This document shows, one piece after another, positions 49,711-61,573 of a DNA stretch of 64,000 bases (position 1 is its first letter; each line of letters opens with the position of its first letter). The DNA lies in NCBI RefSeq assembly GCF_022965805.1, contig NC_133101.1, positions 4,402,001-4,466,000 of the forward strand, in the 5' to 3' direction. The stretch is from Primulina eburnea. Lineage: Eukaryota > Streptophyta > Magnoliopsida > Lamiales > Gesneriaceae. Both the position numbers and the translations under genes were made by a program. The notes beneath the pieces are model-generated. The model ran no database searches, was not told where the DNA came from, and worked only from the letters and a program-made list of their open reading frames with translations.

Positions 49711-50728
49711 TGTTATATGTAGATATTACCCTGGATATGTTGGATGTCTTGACACGATCAAAACGCAGCAACTTGGATCACGAAACCGCAGCAACAAAGA
49801 TCAAGTCGAGGCAAGGAGGATCCTTTCTCCGCAAGACGAAATTGCCCGTATCAAAGTGCTATACGTTGAAGGCAATCGTCCCCAAGATACAACGACTTCA
49901 CGTCGAGAGTTTGCAGCACTACAAGTCTCAATCACAGCGAACAAAGGTATGCAAAAGCTTTCAAGTATATGAACCGGAATTGTGCAGCAAAATGTCAAGA
50001 AATATGCATCAAAGCAAAATGATTCAGCAGCCTTGAACAAAGAATGGAGGGATTATTTATAGATGATTATCGGTTGCGTTGAGAAGACACGTCTCTCTAT
50101 ATCGGATGCTTGGAAGAGACACTTTTCTAGGCAAAGGACACATGGTTTGGTGGAAAAGCAGCCTGGAGCAGGTGCAAAAATAGCCAAGAGACGCACACAC
50201 TGATTCGGTGCTTTCGGAAACAGCGCCTCGCGCGCGGCTACGCGACATTATGCGCGGCCGCGCGCGACATTCTGTCCGCGCAAAGGAGATCGCGCGCACC
50301 TGCGCGAGATTCGGCGCGACCGCGCGCACCGTTCTGTTCGCCTGACCAAAATCCAGAACCAAGCGCGCATACGCGCATGACGTGGCGCACCCGCGCGCAC
50401 ATCTCTGTTCCGAAGGCCTTCCTCATCTCTCATCTTGGGCACAACAAAATTTAATTCCAAACAAATTTTGTCCAAAAAGATTAATATCGGTCAAAGACCA
50501 CACCACACCTCACCTCCCCGCGCCGAGCCGGGCGGGCGGGCGCGCGTGTGTTTAATGCACCGAGACATAGCTCCCTAGCGTCTTCTCCCATCTAAAAACT
50601 TCTGGTACCCCTTGGGCCCAAACCCCTAACTCAACTTAGAGTTAATAAGGAAGACTACACTTGTCTACTTTTACAATGTGGGACAACTCCCACTTCCTTT
50701 ACCATTCTTATTAATCATTTATCCAACA
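49711..50728 (-). mobile_element. Solo LTR (1018 bp) with GC-rich U3
   Basis: Plus-strand ends are TGTTATATGTAG and ATCCAACA; read on the minus strand it starts TGTTGGATAAATG and ends ACATATAACA. A 5-bp CGAAT duplication flanks it. The orientation comes from a TATA box on the minus strand (CTATAAATAATCC, complement near 50048-50060). Upstream of it, at 50190-50420 and 50515-50560, lies a dense GCGCGC-rich imperfect repeat region. No internal domain or second LTR remains, so it arose by recombination between two LTRs. The TGTTG start and the 5-bp duplication suit a Copia-type element. The open frame at 49710-50036 is LTR sequence, not a gene. Confidence 0.9.
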
Positions 50729-50733
50729 CGAAT
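50729..50733. repeat. Target-site duplication CGAAT, right of the solo LTR
   Basis: Identical to 49706-49710. Confidence 0.9.
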
Positions 50734-51621
50734 TTAATATGTAAAGTCTCAGATTCAACTACTGTACTTACTGTATCAAGTCGAGTCTCACTCATCCCAA
50801 AATTGCTCCAAGTAAAATACGTTAAACCTTGCAGTTCTTATGTGATGAGATACAAAAAAAAATGAACATTCTTGATATAAGTAATAAATATCAAATCTCT
50901 TAACTTCTACTCGACTGCAGTCCCATAACTGAACGGTTTTTTGGAATCCCTCTTCTTCCAACGTAAAAACGGTTCATTTATGTTCCATTCGCCTAAAGTC
51001 TTCTATGAGTCACTCATTATCCGTACAACCTCATGACATCTGCGATCACCCCATCCTTTTCGGCCATGTGCCTCACATAATGTTTATTCGAAAGAACGAT
51101 GTGTTTCAACTACAAATGTAATCTAAACAAAGATAATTTCATAAGGTTTACATGATATTAAATCGTAAAATGTATCAAATTTCGAATCGTGCGTGAAGAA
51201 ACAAGATTTATTTTATATGAACGGAAAACGGAAGACGCGGGAAGATTTCCACGAAAGGCAAGACCAATATCATGGTGATTGTAATTGTGTGGCACGAAAG
51301 TTTAAAATTTGAGTGTAAATTTGGTGGTAAGAAATGGATTGGAGGGGTCAGATTGCCTCATATGTGCATGGCAAGCGATGAAGACTTTAGTGTGTAACAC
51401 GTCTAACCTTATTTGTTGTTCCTTTGAATTGTCAATTTCTTTTGAGAATCTTTCTTCTGTCCTCACCAATTGAATAAGATATTTTGTCTCATAAAATTGA
51501 CCATGGAGATAGTCTCATACGAGTTTTTGTATAATAGTAACAATGAGGTGTTCAAGTTTTTATTTTGTATGATTTTCTCATGAAATAAAGTAACGTGAAG
51601 ATCGAGTAGGGAAAATAAAAT
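50734..51621. other. Intergenic, no gene recognised
   Basis: Right of the solo LTR. A half-copy of the GTGAGAC MITE (TTTTGTCTCATAAAATTGAC to TCATACGAGTTTTTG) is at about 51482-51528. Confidence 0.4.
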
Positions 51622-51805
51622 GGCAAAAATTTGTGTGAGACGGTCTCACGGGTCGTATTTTGTGAGACGGATCTCTTATTTGGGTCATCCATGAAAAAGT
51701 GTTACTTTTTATGCTAAGATTATTATTTTTTTATTGTGAATATGGATAAGGTTGACATGTCTCACATATAAAGATTCGTAAGATTGTCTCACAAGAGACG
51801 TACTC
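51622..51805 (-). mobile_element. MITE, GTGAGAC family
   Basis: Reads GGCAAAAATTTGTGTGAGAC at the left and GTCTCACAAGAGACGTACTC at the right, the reverse orientation of most copies here. Confidence 0.85.
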
Positions 51806-53180
51806 AAATAAAATTTGATATGTGTAAAGACCAAAGTTTGTTGCTCAAGGGTTTTATTATTTAACAATATGATACAGGTACATATGATTATGATATCTTA
51901 TTAGTTTTAAATATTAACAATTAATATGGTATAAATTTTTATGAATGAGAATCTGCAATTGTTACATTTCGGTATGTGTTAGGATAAACATCTAATATAG
52001 TATCTTACAAAAAAGCTAGTAATTAAATCAAACTCATATACAGTGCACGTTGGATAAAGTTTCGGGCTAACACAATAGCTTTTGAACCACGTTAGTCGGA
52101 TAAACTACACTGTGAAAGCAATCATAAGAGAATCCAGAATTTTTTTAAAAAATTTCGAGAGCCACGAAGATCTTCCAATAATGAAATCATATTTTAATAA
52201 AAACCATAATTTTTTTTTTCTGTCGTCATTTCAAACTTTATTTTTAAAATGTTAATTTAAAATAGATAAGTTTTTTACTAATTTTTTAGATTTTTTCAAT
52301 ACAAATTAAAATAAACTTAAAAAGTTAGGTTTTGATTTCATAAGAAATGTCTTCACTTAACGCCAATACATAAAAAAGACAAATATATTCAACTCAATAA
52401 TAGAGATTGAAATTAGTTCAATTAAAAAATATCGAAGATGGACCGATTAATCCACAAGTCCAAGACAAATACATATTTTTTTCAAAAAAACACTTGAATT
52501 AAGGGCTACATGAATCGAATCAAGGGCCACTTGGTATAGGTAAAGAATGTAAGTATCCAATCATGAGCTGCGCAACCATTTATTTTCTTAGACAGTTTAT
52601 TATTATTATTACATCTAAATACATACTAAATAAAAAAATCATTTATAATATAGTATTTTTTTCATAGAGACGGAGGTCCGCATGCTCAAAAAATATAATA
52701 GAGAAACTAAAATACTCAAATCCGTTACAAAGTATATCAGCTCTAAAAAAAATTCACAAGAATACCGACACAATTTATATATAAATATTAACAGATGAAC
52801 TTAAATACTTATATATGTTACAAAGAAATATTAAGGAGTTGTACTTTTATGCTGTCGTGTGCATTGGTACTAATTAGTGTTCTCTAATCGAATGGATATG
52901 GATTACCGACCACTATCAACAGATGTATTAAATAATATATGTTTAAACTAACATAAATGTAATGTAATTTTATAAACAAATGTGACTCACATATTGCATT
53001 AATAAACAAAGTGAATTGAATATCAAGCATGGTTGAACATTTTTCCTTCGATAATAATATTGTAAGATCGAATGTTTGTTGCTTTTGCAAAAAAATTATA
53101 ATTGATAGTAATAATACGAATTAAATATTTTTAATCAAACAAAATTCCAAAAGTTATGTTACGATTGCTGTCTTAACACA
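51806..53180. other. Intergenic, AT-rich, no gene recognised
   Basis: No coding similarity, RNA gene or element boundary could be supported over this stretch. Confidence 0.4.
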
Positions 53181-53218
53181 CGCGCGTGCACACACACACA
53201 CACACATATATATATGCG
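53181..53218. repeat. (CA)n(TA)n microsatellite
   Basis: ACGCGCGTG, then a CA run, then a TA run and GCGCACAC. Confidence 0.85.
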
Positions 53219-54660
53219 CACACAAAAACCGAGTCAAAACTATCGTATATATGAATCAGGTCGACCAATCTCATCAATGTAGATCATTGAAATATCTCGC
53301 AAGAAACTTACTCATATATATATAACGATGAATGACTTAAAAAACGGTGGTCCATTAAATAGTACTAAACAACAAAAATGACTTTTATAATTATTCAGAA
53401 CATGAAACAGAAAAAATAACATAGCATATACAGCCATATTTATCTTAGCAGTAATCGAATATAGTATGGGCACCTAAATGCGAATTTGGTGATATTTCCT
53501 TAAAGTGAACGAAATCTAAACATTCTTTGATTGCTTGATGTTTATTTGACATGATTTACAATAATTCGATTGTATAAATTTGGTTCTAAAGTAAAAATCA
53601 ATAATTTAAAGAAGCAATGGGAAAAAAACTATATATTTTGTTAAATAAGGATAAACTTGTTGAAAATGAGGGCTGGTTTCAAATGTAACAAATATAAATT
53701 TTGGACGTCACAAATTGAAAAAAGAATTTATACTTTTTGTTGTGTATTTTTTTTGTATTTGTAATTTTTATATTATATGTTATCGAATTACAGTTTTAGT
53801 CAACTATCTTTGAATTTTGTTGTAATTTATGTCATTTTCCATAGGGCACCAATAATAATCTGACATAACACTGATATGACGCTGACATATGCATTTTCGC
53901 ATTTATATTTATGTGGAAAAATTACTAAAATTAAACTAATACGACTAAAACAAAACTTTGTCAATATAAAAGACCAAATTCGCAAAAAAAAAAGAAAAAA
54001 AAAAAAAACAGACACACACAAACACACAAATATAGACCTACGATACCATTTTTCTAAAAACTACAATTTTAAGCAATGGGAAAAAAGTTACATATTTTGA
54101 TATTAAAAATCGTATAGAATAGAGTTATGCAAACTTGCACATGGACTCTTTCTTAGACATATATATAGCATAATAATAGAAATAGGAGTTGAAGTATGTA
54201 AATGTTTAACTAATAGTTAGATGTTTGATTTTCTCTATCAACATATTTTTGGACGAGTCTATTTACATATTATTATGTTAGTCTGATGATTTAACCCGTG
54301 TTGACAGATTTCAATGTGACTATAAAAAAAATAGAAAGAGGAAAAAAAATGGATTTCTTTTTTTACTTTCAACTGCCTACCATTAGACCGACAAATTGGT
54401 CCAATAGTATTGGTCAGGTAATATAATTACCGTAACATCCTTTCTCAGTTTTGATAATCACAACATTGTATTATTTTATAATATCAATAAAATAAGGAAA
54501 ATCTGAAAACAACTATTTTTTAAAAAATTTATACGAACATACAACAATATGCACTAAAAATGTGTATTATCAGCTGGACACAAACTAAGCTAATTTCATG
54601 CTGCGTGGGTGGTAGCATAGCATGTCCCTTCCATCCAGCATATATATCGACCAATATTAA
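53219..54660. other. Intergenic, no gene recognised
   Basis: The part at about 53740-54010 resembles the dispersed non-coding sequence near 11930-12180 and 56880-57140 (TGACATAACACTGATATGACG, CTGACATATGC, AAAAGACCAAATTCGCAAA), probably an unclassified repeat. Confidence 0.35.
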
Positions 54661-54663
54661 AAT

Positions 54664-54800
54664 AATATGTATATTATAAGACGATTTCACGAATCTTTTA
54701 TGCAATAATAAATAATGTTTTTGACATAAAAAAATAATATTTATAATTGACCTAAATAAGAGATCTGTCTTATAAAATTAACTAATAAGACTATTTCACA
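54664..54800 (+). mobile_element. Decayed MITE, GTGAGAC family
   Basis: ATAAGACGATTTCACGAATC at the left, GACCTAAATAAGAGATCTGT in the middle and ATAAGACTATTTCAC at the right; the sequence is strongly mutated. Confidence 0.6.
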
Positions 54801-57354
54801 ATTTTTTTTTATAAAACGAGAAATAAAATAAGACATATATCTCATAAAATAACAACGACGATAATAATAATTTCATTTGTGTGTTATACATATAATATGA
54901 AATAAAAATAATACATATATGGGGTAAAATAATTCTGTTATATTGGTAAACGTAATAGCATGGGAAGCACTCATTACAAGTCAAAGAAGTTGGTGTGACA
55001 AAGAAAGGAGACAACCATCGGATCGCAGTCCAATATTTCAACTCAGTCAAACATATATACGATATTTGCCTAATCATTATTATTTACTACTAGTATATCA
55101 TTATATAAATTTGAATAATATTTTTTTATATAATAAAGTTAATTATTTAATATATAATAAATGAGGGCATGCATTCCAATGCTACCTAGAAAAAATAGGT
55201 CGGGTCAAAGCAAAAGCTTGAGGTGAAATGACATCATATTTGGAAAAAAAAAGTAGAATCATCGTTTCAGAATAAAAATAAAGTGTATAAATCATGAAAA
55301 AGGCTTGATCTAATTCAAATCGAAATATGTCAAATTGTGGTATAATTTAAAAAATTTATTATATAATGTCATGAGAAGTTATATTTCTTTGTAAATTGAC
55401 ATGACTTTATCTTATAATCGATATCAGAATTTAGATTATATATTTAATTTATCGTAAATGATACAGATTGTCGAGAATAACCATAATTGTTCTCAATTAC
55501 GTGAGTGTTTAAATGTAATGGACGGCTTAAAATATTTGAATTACGTTGTTAGAATAATTATCGATTCATTCATGTAGAGAAAAATCTTTTTAACTACATA
55601 TTAATGTTTTCAGTTAGTTACTAGTGGATCTCTCACGCCTGATGTATAACATTACTTTTTAGTTTAAAATATAGACTTGCGAGCCGAAAGCCTTGAAATT
55701 AGCTGTAGAGTAAAGGTAAGCAGTTTAAACTTTTATCACATGAAAACATGTTTACATCATAATCGAATTAAAGTCCTTATTAAAATTAATTAGATGAGAA
55801 TATATTTGTTCCTATAAATTACATTTTTTTTTGAGATTTTTCTATATATTGTTGTGTTAACGTGACATTAGAAAACAATGATATGTCGTTGGAAAAATGA
55901 CGTATGTAACTTCATTCAAATATGAATATCGTTAACTCAGTGAACCTAAAACTTGATCTTCCATCCTTGTTTGCATCTTATGAATAGCATATTATCATAA
56001 AATTTTAAACTTTTTCTTGATGATGAATTTCCAAGATCATGAGATATTCGATGAATTGACGTTGTTAATTAATCATATAAAAATTTGAATGTACGGATGA
56101 TATAATAAATGGAAGAAAACTAATTCTTACTGTTCTCAAAATACAAGGTCAAATCTTATGTTTTTTGCAAACACTTCCATGAATAATATTGTCGGTATTA
56201 ATTAATTAAAAAGCTATTATTTGACTAACTTATTTACCAAATACTTACAATAAAAAAAACTAAGTTATTTTATTTTATTTTTAAACACTACCCGCTTCTG
56301 ATTTGTTCTCATTTTTGCAAATTAGTAAATACTCTCTTAATTGTTATAATTTGTTACGCAAAATTGATCATGCATGTCTCCTCAAAGCTGTTCCCATCTA
56401 ATTAATAGTCTTGATAACATCGGCTTAGATCGAATTGGATTTGCTCGATTGAGATGGCACCTAGTCCAAAACTGGAGCTGAATTGACTTGATGTCGGACG
56501 TGTAAGCAATTTTGTGCCACCACATCAGTACCTCAGTGAAAAATGACTAAAATCCACGGAAAACATAGTAACATTACTAAGTCTAAACTAAATTTGACTA
56601 AAGTTAGATGAAGAAAATAGAAAATATGACAAATTACATTACAAGTTTGATCATTTTCCTGTTAAACATTATAGTCTAGGTTAATTTATTATCAGGTGAA
56701 TATCTTACGAACATTAATTTGAGATTAAACCAAAAATAAAGCAAACTATGTAATAATCTTTCTAAATATTGTTTATAAAATTTGAGAAGTTTCAATTCGT
56801 AAAATACACTTGCATTCTAGTCCGACCCATGGACTACATGGATTTCGTTCTCGGTTGTCTGACTTAAAAAAAATCCGTGAAATTTGCAAAAATAATTTAC
56901 TGTATGGTTTTTCTTTTTATGATTTTGGTTATGTGTGTATTTCAATTTCATTTTTTGGCTCTAAATTTTAGTCGTTTTTGTGACGTAAAGCTTATATAAC
57001 ACATAGATGCTGTCATTATGTCACATCGGCATTCCTGAAGGAAAAAAAAAGTAAAATAGTTACAAATTAAAAAACTGAAAGTAAAACAAATAAAACGTAA
57101 AAAAACGCGTATGACCAAATTTGTAATTATACAAAAAAAAAAAGAAAGAAAAAGAAAGAAACGAGGAAGGAAAAAAAAGAAAATAAAAGAAAAACAAGTA
57201 CAACCAACCCTAACTATTTTGCGCTAAACTAATCCCTAGTGGCAGGCCCTCTTTGTCTCCCCTATTGTTTCTTTACAATTAAAATAAAACTTATCACACA
57301 TGTCAAGTAGGGTTGAGAATCTCCATGGATTGAGCCAGAATGCCTTTGTTTACA
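54801..57354. other. Intergenic, AT-rich, no gene recognised
   Basis: Open frames near 54800-55160 and others are short and without recognisable domains. The part at 56880-57140 is part of the dispersed repeat noted near 53740. Confidence 0.35.
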
Positions 57355-57388
57355 ACACACACACACACGTGTGTGTGTGTGTGTGTAT
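57355..57388. repeat. (CA)n-CGTG-(TG)n self-complementary microsatellite
   Basis: About eight CA units meet about eight GT units at a central CACGTG, forming a near-perfect 32-bp palindrome. Confidence 0.9.
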
Positions 57389-58374
57389 TTCACACTACAT
57401 GACATACAAAAAACTAAGACAAAGAAAAGACACACTTCAAACAATATGTGCTCCACAAATAAAGTCAAGAAACACTTCGTATGCCCTCCAGTGGCGCAGT
57501 GTGTAATGGTCTAAAAAAAAAACTATTTTAATCACATGGAACCATCTCTTACAAATTAAACTATTTTAGGGTTTTTACATGTGACAAGTGAAATTTTAAT
57601 TCAGTCAAATTATATATATAGGTTCAAAGTCGCGGAATTAATTTTATTTTATTTTTGCGTCCAATCTCCATCGAGGAATAAATATATATTGTTTACATAT
57701 ACGTTAAAAAAAGGGGTATACGAGTTATCAATTTTTATTCCTAAGTATCATAAACAATGGTAGAATTTGAATTTCTAGGATAAATTTGTTTGCCTTGTTG
57801 TTTTTGTCCAATCTTGAATGTAACCGTGTGATTCCCAAAATATTCATTAATTTTTTAATATCTAATACTATATTACAAGGTATGAAACTCCTGCATTAGT
57901 TAATATTATTAGAATTCATGAAAAGCACTAGTTAATCTTATTTTCCTAAATATCAATGTAATATCTATATTTTTGAATGTATATAAACAAACTCGATCAT
58001 AAAATTCGCTGCGAAAAAATTACTCCAATTTCATTACACTTTAATGTAAAAATTATATTCTGTCTTAAAATATAATGTACTTGTAGGCGTAGTAAATGTC
58101 AAGATTAATTAGTACTATATATAGTCTATATAATTATTGCAAAAATATTAGGGTTTTCACTTCTATTTACAGCCATTTTCACACAAACTCTTATATAATA
58201 TCTTCTTGATAATTCCTTCATTTATTTAGATTTAAAATTGAAATTTAAATCTTTTTTAATACTACAATCTAGCAAAGGCTGCAAACTCAGGAAGAAAATA
58301 TAATGGTGAGCGAAAGAGGAGAATGGGAATGGGGAGGATTTATTAATAATAATGGCAACATATTTTTATTTTAT

Positions 58375-58376
<2 letters not shown>
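57389..58376. other. Intergenic, no gene recognised
   Basis: AT-rich with no supported feature. Confidence 0.35.

Positions 58377-58447
<71 letters not shown>
58377..58447. repeat. (AAT)n microsatellite
   Basis: About 70 bp of ATA/TAA units, practically uninterrupted. Confidence 0.95.
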
Positions 58448-58450
<3 letters not shown>

Positions 58451-59080
58451 TTAATAATGATTATTTTAAAAAATAATTTTATCGTGTAGAGTGTTGGAAG
58501 GAAGAAGAGTGGGAATCCTGGTGTCAGGTGCAGATATGCTAATGCTACTTCAATTTCCCACTCTCCCATACATACATATGTGAGCTACTCTCTGAATCTT
58601 GTATCCCTAGTGCTCCCTCACCACCCTACCTACCCCCTACCCCACCCCCAACCCCCCCTCCACCCAGAACACACACACAAAACCAAGTGTGTTCTGTGTG
58701 GTGTTTCCTGCATTTTCAATATAATATATATGGATTCTCAGATAATAAGTCAAGTCTGATTTTGAACTATTTTAGATATTGAGTACAGAAAATGTGATTA
58801 TAGGATTTTTGATCACCGCCCATTTATTTATGTATTGGCACAATGCCTATCATGTTGATGATAAAATTCGATACATTATCAGGGATTAGTCGATAACGAG
58901 CTTTTTCGCCACTTGATTTGACTGGTAATAATGATGTTTTATTGTTAATTCTGGTTAAGGGACTGTTATTAGTGCAAACATTGGTGTTTTTAGGCACCGC
59001 CCATAAAATAATTTAATGATTTACGTTAGATGTTTAATAACCATGAATAAAAGAAATTTAATTTTAATAATTTTTTAAAA
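58448..59080. other. Intergenic, C-rich patch at 58600-58685
   Basis: The patch CCCTACCCCACCCCCAACCC and nearby CACACA sequence stand out from the AT-rich background and might be promoter-like, but no gene follows. A short hairpin (AGAGTGGGAA with TTCCCACTCT, 58517-58563) has no recognisable miRNA. Confidence 0.35.
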
Positions 59081-59684
59081 AAAACTTAGAATCGGACTAT
59101 GCTAATAATATTAATGATCTTAACTAACACTTAAAAATTTACAAAAAATTAAAGCAAAAAAGTTTACCTTTTCAAATTAAACAATTTAACTTTTAAATAA
59201 GTAAATTTATAAACCCACATATATATACATGTAAGGATTAACAATTTAACTTTTAAATAAGTAAATTTATTTATTAATATAAATATTAAAAATAATTTCA
59301 AATTGAATATGTTATATATGTCAATTAATTATTGGTTCAAAGAAATTAATAAAAAATCACATGTTATAGTTAAGTACAAAATTTATAAAATTCTATTAAA
59401 AAAAATCTACAAAAGTCTATAAAAGTCTTGCAAAAAAATCTACATAAATCCACATAAATCTGTTTATAAATCTGTGAGATTCCATAAAAGTCAATAAAAA
59501 TTTATCAAATCCATAAAAGTCTATCATTTAAAAAAGTCATTAAAAGTCATCAAAACTCTGAATTGATACACCCCATTAAATTCTCTCTAACGATTTAGTT
59601 TCGACTTCGGTTAAACTTTTTCCTTATTTTTTTTTAGTGTGTAAGATCTTAATATTTAGCATAGTCCGATTCTAAGTTTTTTTT
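59081..59684. mobile_element. TIR element (~600 bp) with AAAAGTC-type subterminal array
   Basis: The left end AAAACTTAGAATCGGACTAT (59081-59100, extending to about 59131) is repeated inversely at about 59637-59684 (ATAGTCCGATTCTAAGTTTT). Between them, 59380-59570 holds about a dozen loosely spaced TAAAAGTC or TAAATC(T/C) motifs. Non-coding. The target duplication is obscured by flanking A/T runs. Confidence 0.7.
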
Positions 59685-60827
59685 TTTATATTTTAATTTT
59701 TTTTTTTTTATGTATGTCGCTATTGCGACGAAGTTTTGAAAATCGCCAATTAACGGTTTATAAAACCCCTAATAAGTCAAGTCGTGCAATAACGTTAGCA
59801 TTACACAAAACGGTAGACAATTCGAGATTTTTGCAAAGATTAATTAATCGATGAGACTTAAGCGGTTCAAAGGGTATATCCCCAATTAATCAGCTGAGAT
59901 GAAAGTCGAAGTTTAATAATTATCGAAATATTCTTCGCTTTTTCGCGGCATTCGATTTCTGGTAAAAAAAATTCTCTGATATTTTATGATATTATTTATA
60001 ACTTCGATTAACATTACACTGGTTATAATGCTTCCCGCTTGTTCAGGAACTTTGTTATTTAATTAGTTCATAATTTTGGTGATTTTCGATAGGCTAAAAT
60101 GAATTTAGCTAAGTGAATTAGGTGATTTAAAATTTGTACATAACTGAATACATTTAATAGAAAAAATATTTTTCATCAATGGTACATCTTATTTTTAAAA
60201 ATTAGATAATGGAAATTAAATAATACAAACGATCACTGTGTGATTGGTGCAAGAAAAGTACAATTTTTTTCTTTCTTTTTTTTTTTGAAAAAAAGAAAGA
60301 AAAGTACAAATTTGCAAATGAAATCCAAAGTGCTAGCAAACATTAATTACTTGCATGCTTTGTTTCTTGAAATTAATTACATATACATATATGTACGCCT
60401 CAACTGCTCACACACACACACACACATAAAAGCATGCATGATTAATGATGACAAACAATAGCAGCTGTGTCATGTGAGCTTCCACGCTCTCTTTCTCTGA
60501 CTTTCATTCTTTTCAATAAAAAAATATTAAAATGTTCCGCACGAAAATTTGATATGTTGTACAGTCATCGTTTACATTTATATGAACATCGATGATATAA
60601 CATTCACCTATTAGATATGATAAGATATAAAAAAATTATGCATCTAATAGATGAATGTCAGAGTGTCACTTAATAGGTGCTCAGATAAATGTGCATTGTA
60701 GGTGTAGAATATATATAAGATAATGTCTGCAAATACTAAAAACTGAATTTGATTCACAAAAGAATATTTAAGATAGTGTTTGCAAACACTTGAAAAAAAA
60801 AATGATTATGTGTTTTTTCTGTACACA
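59685..60827. other. Intergenic, no gene recognised
   Basis: AT-rich. Includes a short A/T inverted repeat at 60265-60305 and a CA run at 60408-60426. Confidence 0.35.
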
Positions 60828-60880
60828 TCGACTTCGAAGTGGGATAGAGATAATGAGAGACGTGCTCTACCACTGAGCTG
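60828..60880 (-). mobile_element. tRNA-like head, candidate SINE
   Basis: On the minus strand CAGCTCAGTGGTAGAGCACG (60880 to 60861) is a good tRNA A box, followed about 25 bp later by ACTTCGAAGTC (near 60840-60830), a weak B box. There is no full cloverleaf or acceptor stem, so a tRNA-derived SINE fragment is more likely than a tRNA gene. Confidence 0.45.
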
Positions 60881-61170
60881 ATAGTCGGGTTATTCACATT
60901 TCATTTGATGGTTTCCCTATTCATATCAGAAATAAAACTATACATATATGACATTCCTCACATGGTTACAATATGTAAGTTTCTATTTAATGAACAACGA
61001 ATATTCATCAATTTGCCACCTTGTGATCGATGAAGTTAAACTACAGTAACATATTGGGTCGTACGGATTAATGATGCATGATTGCAAATTGAAATTCAAC
61101 TACCAGATACCATAACAAATTTAGCACGGTAAAAAATTATATTTTATTATAATCAAATATCGCAGTGACC
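60881..61170. other. Intergenic, no feature recognised
   Basis: No feature supported. Confidence 0.35.
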
Positions 61171-61175
61171 ATATT
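61171..61175. repeat. Target-site duplication ATATT, left of the Cassandra-like LTR
   Basis: Identical to 61569-61573. Confidence 0.8.
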
Positions 61176-61568
61176 TGTGAGGCTCGGGGCTGAAGAGGGT
61201 GTGTGGTGATCGTCGGTGTCATGAGGTTGCACGGATAATGAGTGGCTCCTGACAGGCTTCTAGGTGAAGGGAACATGAATGAACCGATCTCACACCACAA
61301 TGAGAGATATTTCAAGACTGTTCAATGTAATAGATTGTACAGTCGAAAATGACTTAAAAGATTTGATATTTACTACTCATATCAAGAATGTGCATCTTCT
61401 TTTCGGTAGCTCATCACATAAGAACTCCACATCGTGCTTGACTTGGGGCAATTTTGGGATGGGTGACCCCTGAGAAGTTTCCTAGGGTGCGTGTGAGTGA
61501 GGACATAAGCACGCTAGAAAGACCCGTCTTGGTACAGTGAGGACAGTCGTCGAATCTGGGGAGTTACA
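61176..61568 (+). mobile_element. Cassandra-like TRIM solo LTR carrying a 5S rRNA-derived segment
   Basis: 393 bp, starting TGTGAGGCTCGGGGC and ending GGGGAGTTACA, flanked by ATATT. The 61421-61495 part resembles the 3' half of 5S rRNA: AGAACTCC, CGTGCTTG, GGGATGGGTGACC (intact C box), GAGAAGTTTCCTAGGGTGCG. 5S-containing LTRs are the hallmark of the plant Cassandra TRIM family. The A-box part (expected AGTTAAGCGTGCTT) is shortened here to CATCGTGCTT. No second LTR or primer-binding site follows, so it is a solo LTR. Confidence 0.8.
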
Positions 61569-61573
61569 ATATT
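61569..61573. repeat. Target-site duplication ATATT, right of the Cassandra-like LTR
   Basis: Identical to 61171-61175. Confidence 0.8.

Noticed and set aside
50190..50420. GC-rich stretch looking like a gene CpG island
   Set aside because: It lies wholly within a solo LTR bounded by CGAAT duplications; no gene starts there.
58490..58570. Possible miRNA hairpin (AGAGTGGGAA paired with TTCCCACTCT)
   Set aside because: The stem is about 10 bp with a large unpaired loop, and neither arm matches a miRNA family I know.
59380..59570. Regularly repeated short motif that could look like a CRISPR-type array
   Set aside because: Unit spacing is irregular, units are 8-9 bp, and the array lies inside a plant TIR element; CRISPR is not expected in a plant nuclear genome.
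60828..60880. tRNA gene
   Set aside because: Only an A box and a weak B box are present; acceptor and T stems cannot be formed, so it is kept only as a SINE candidate.
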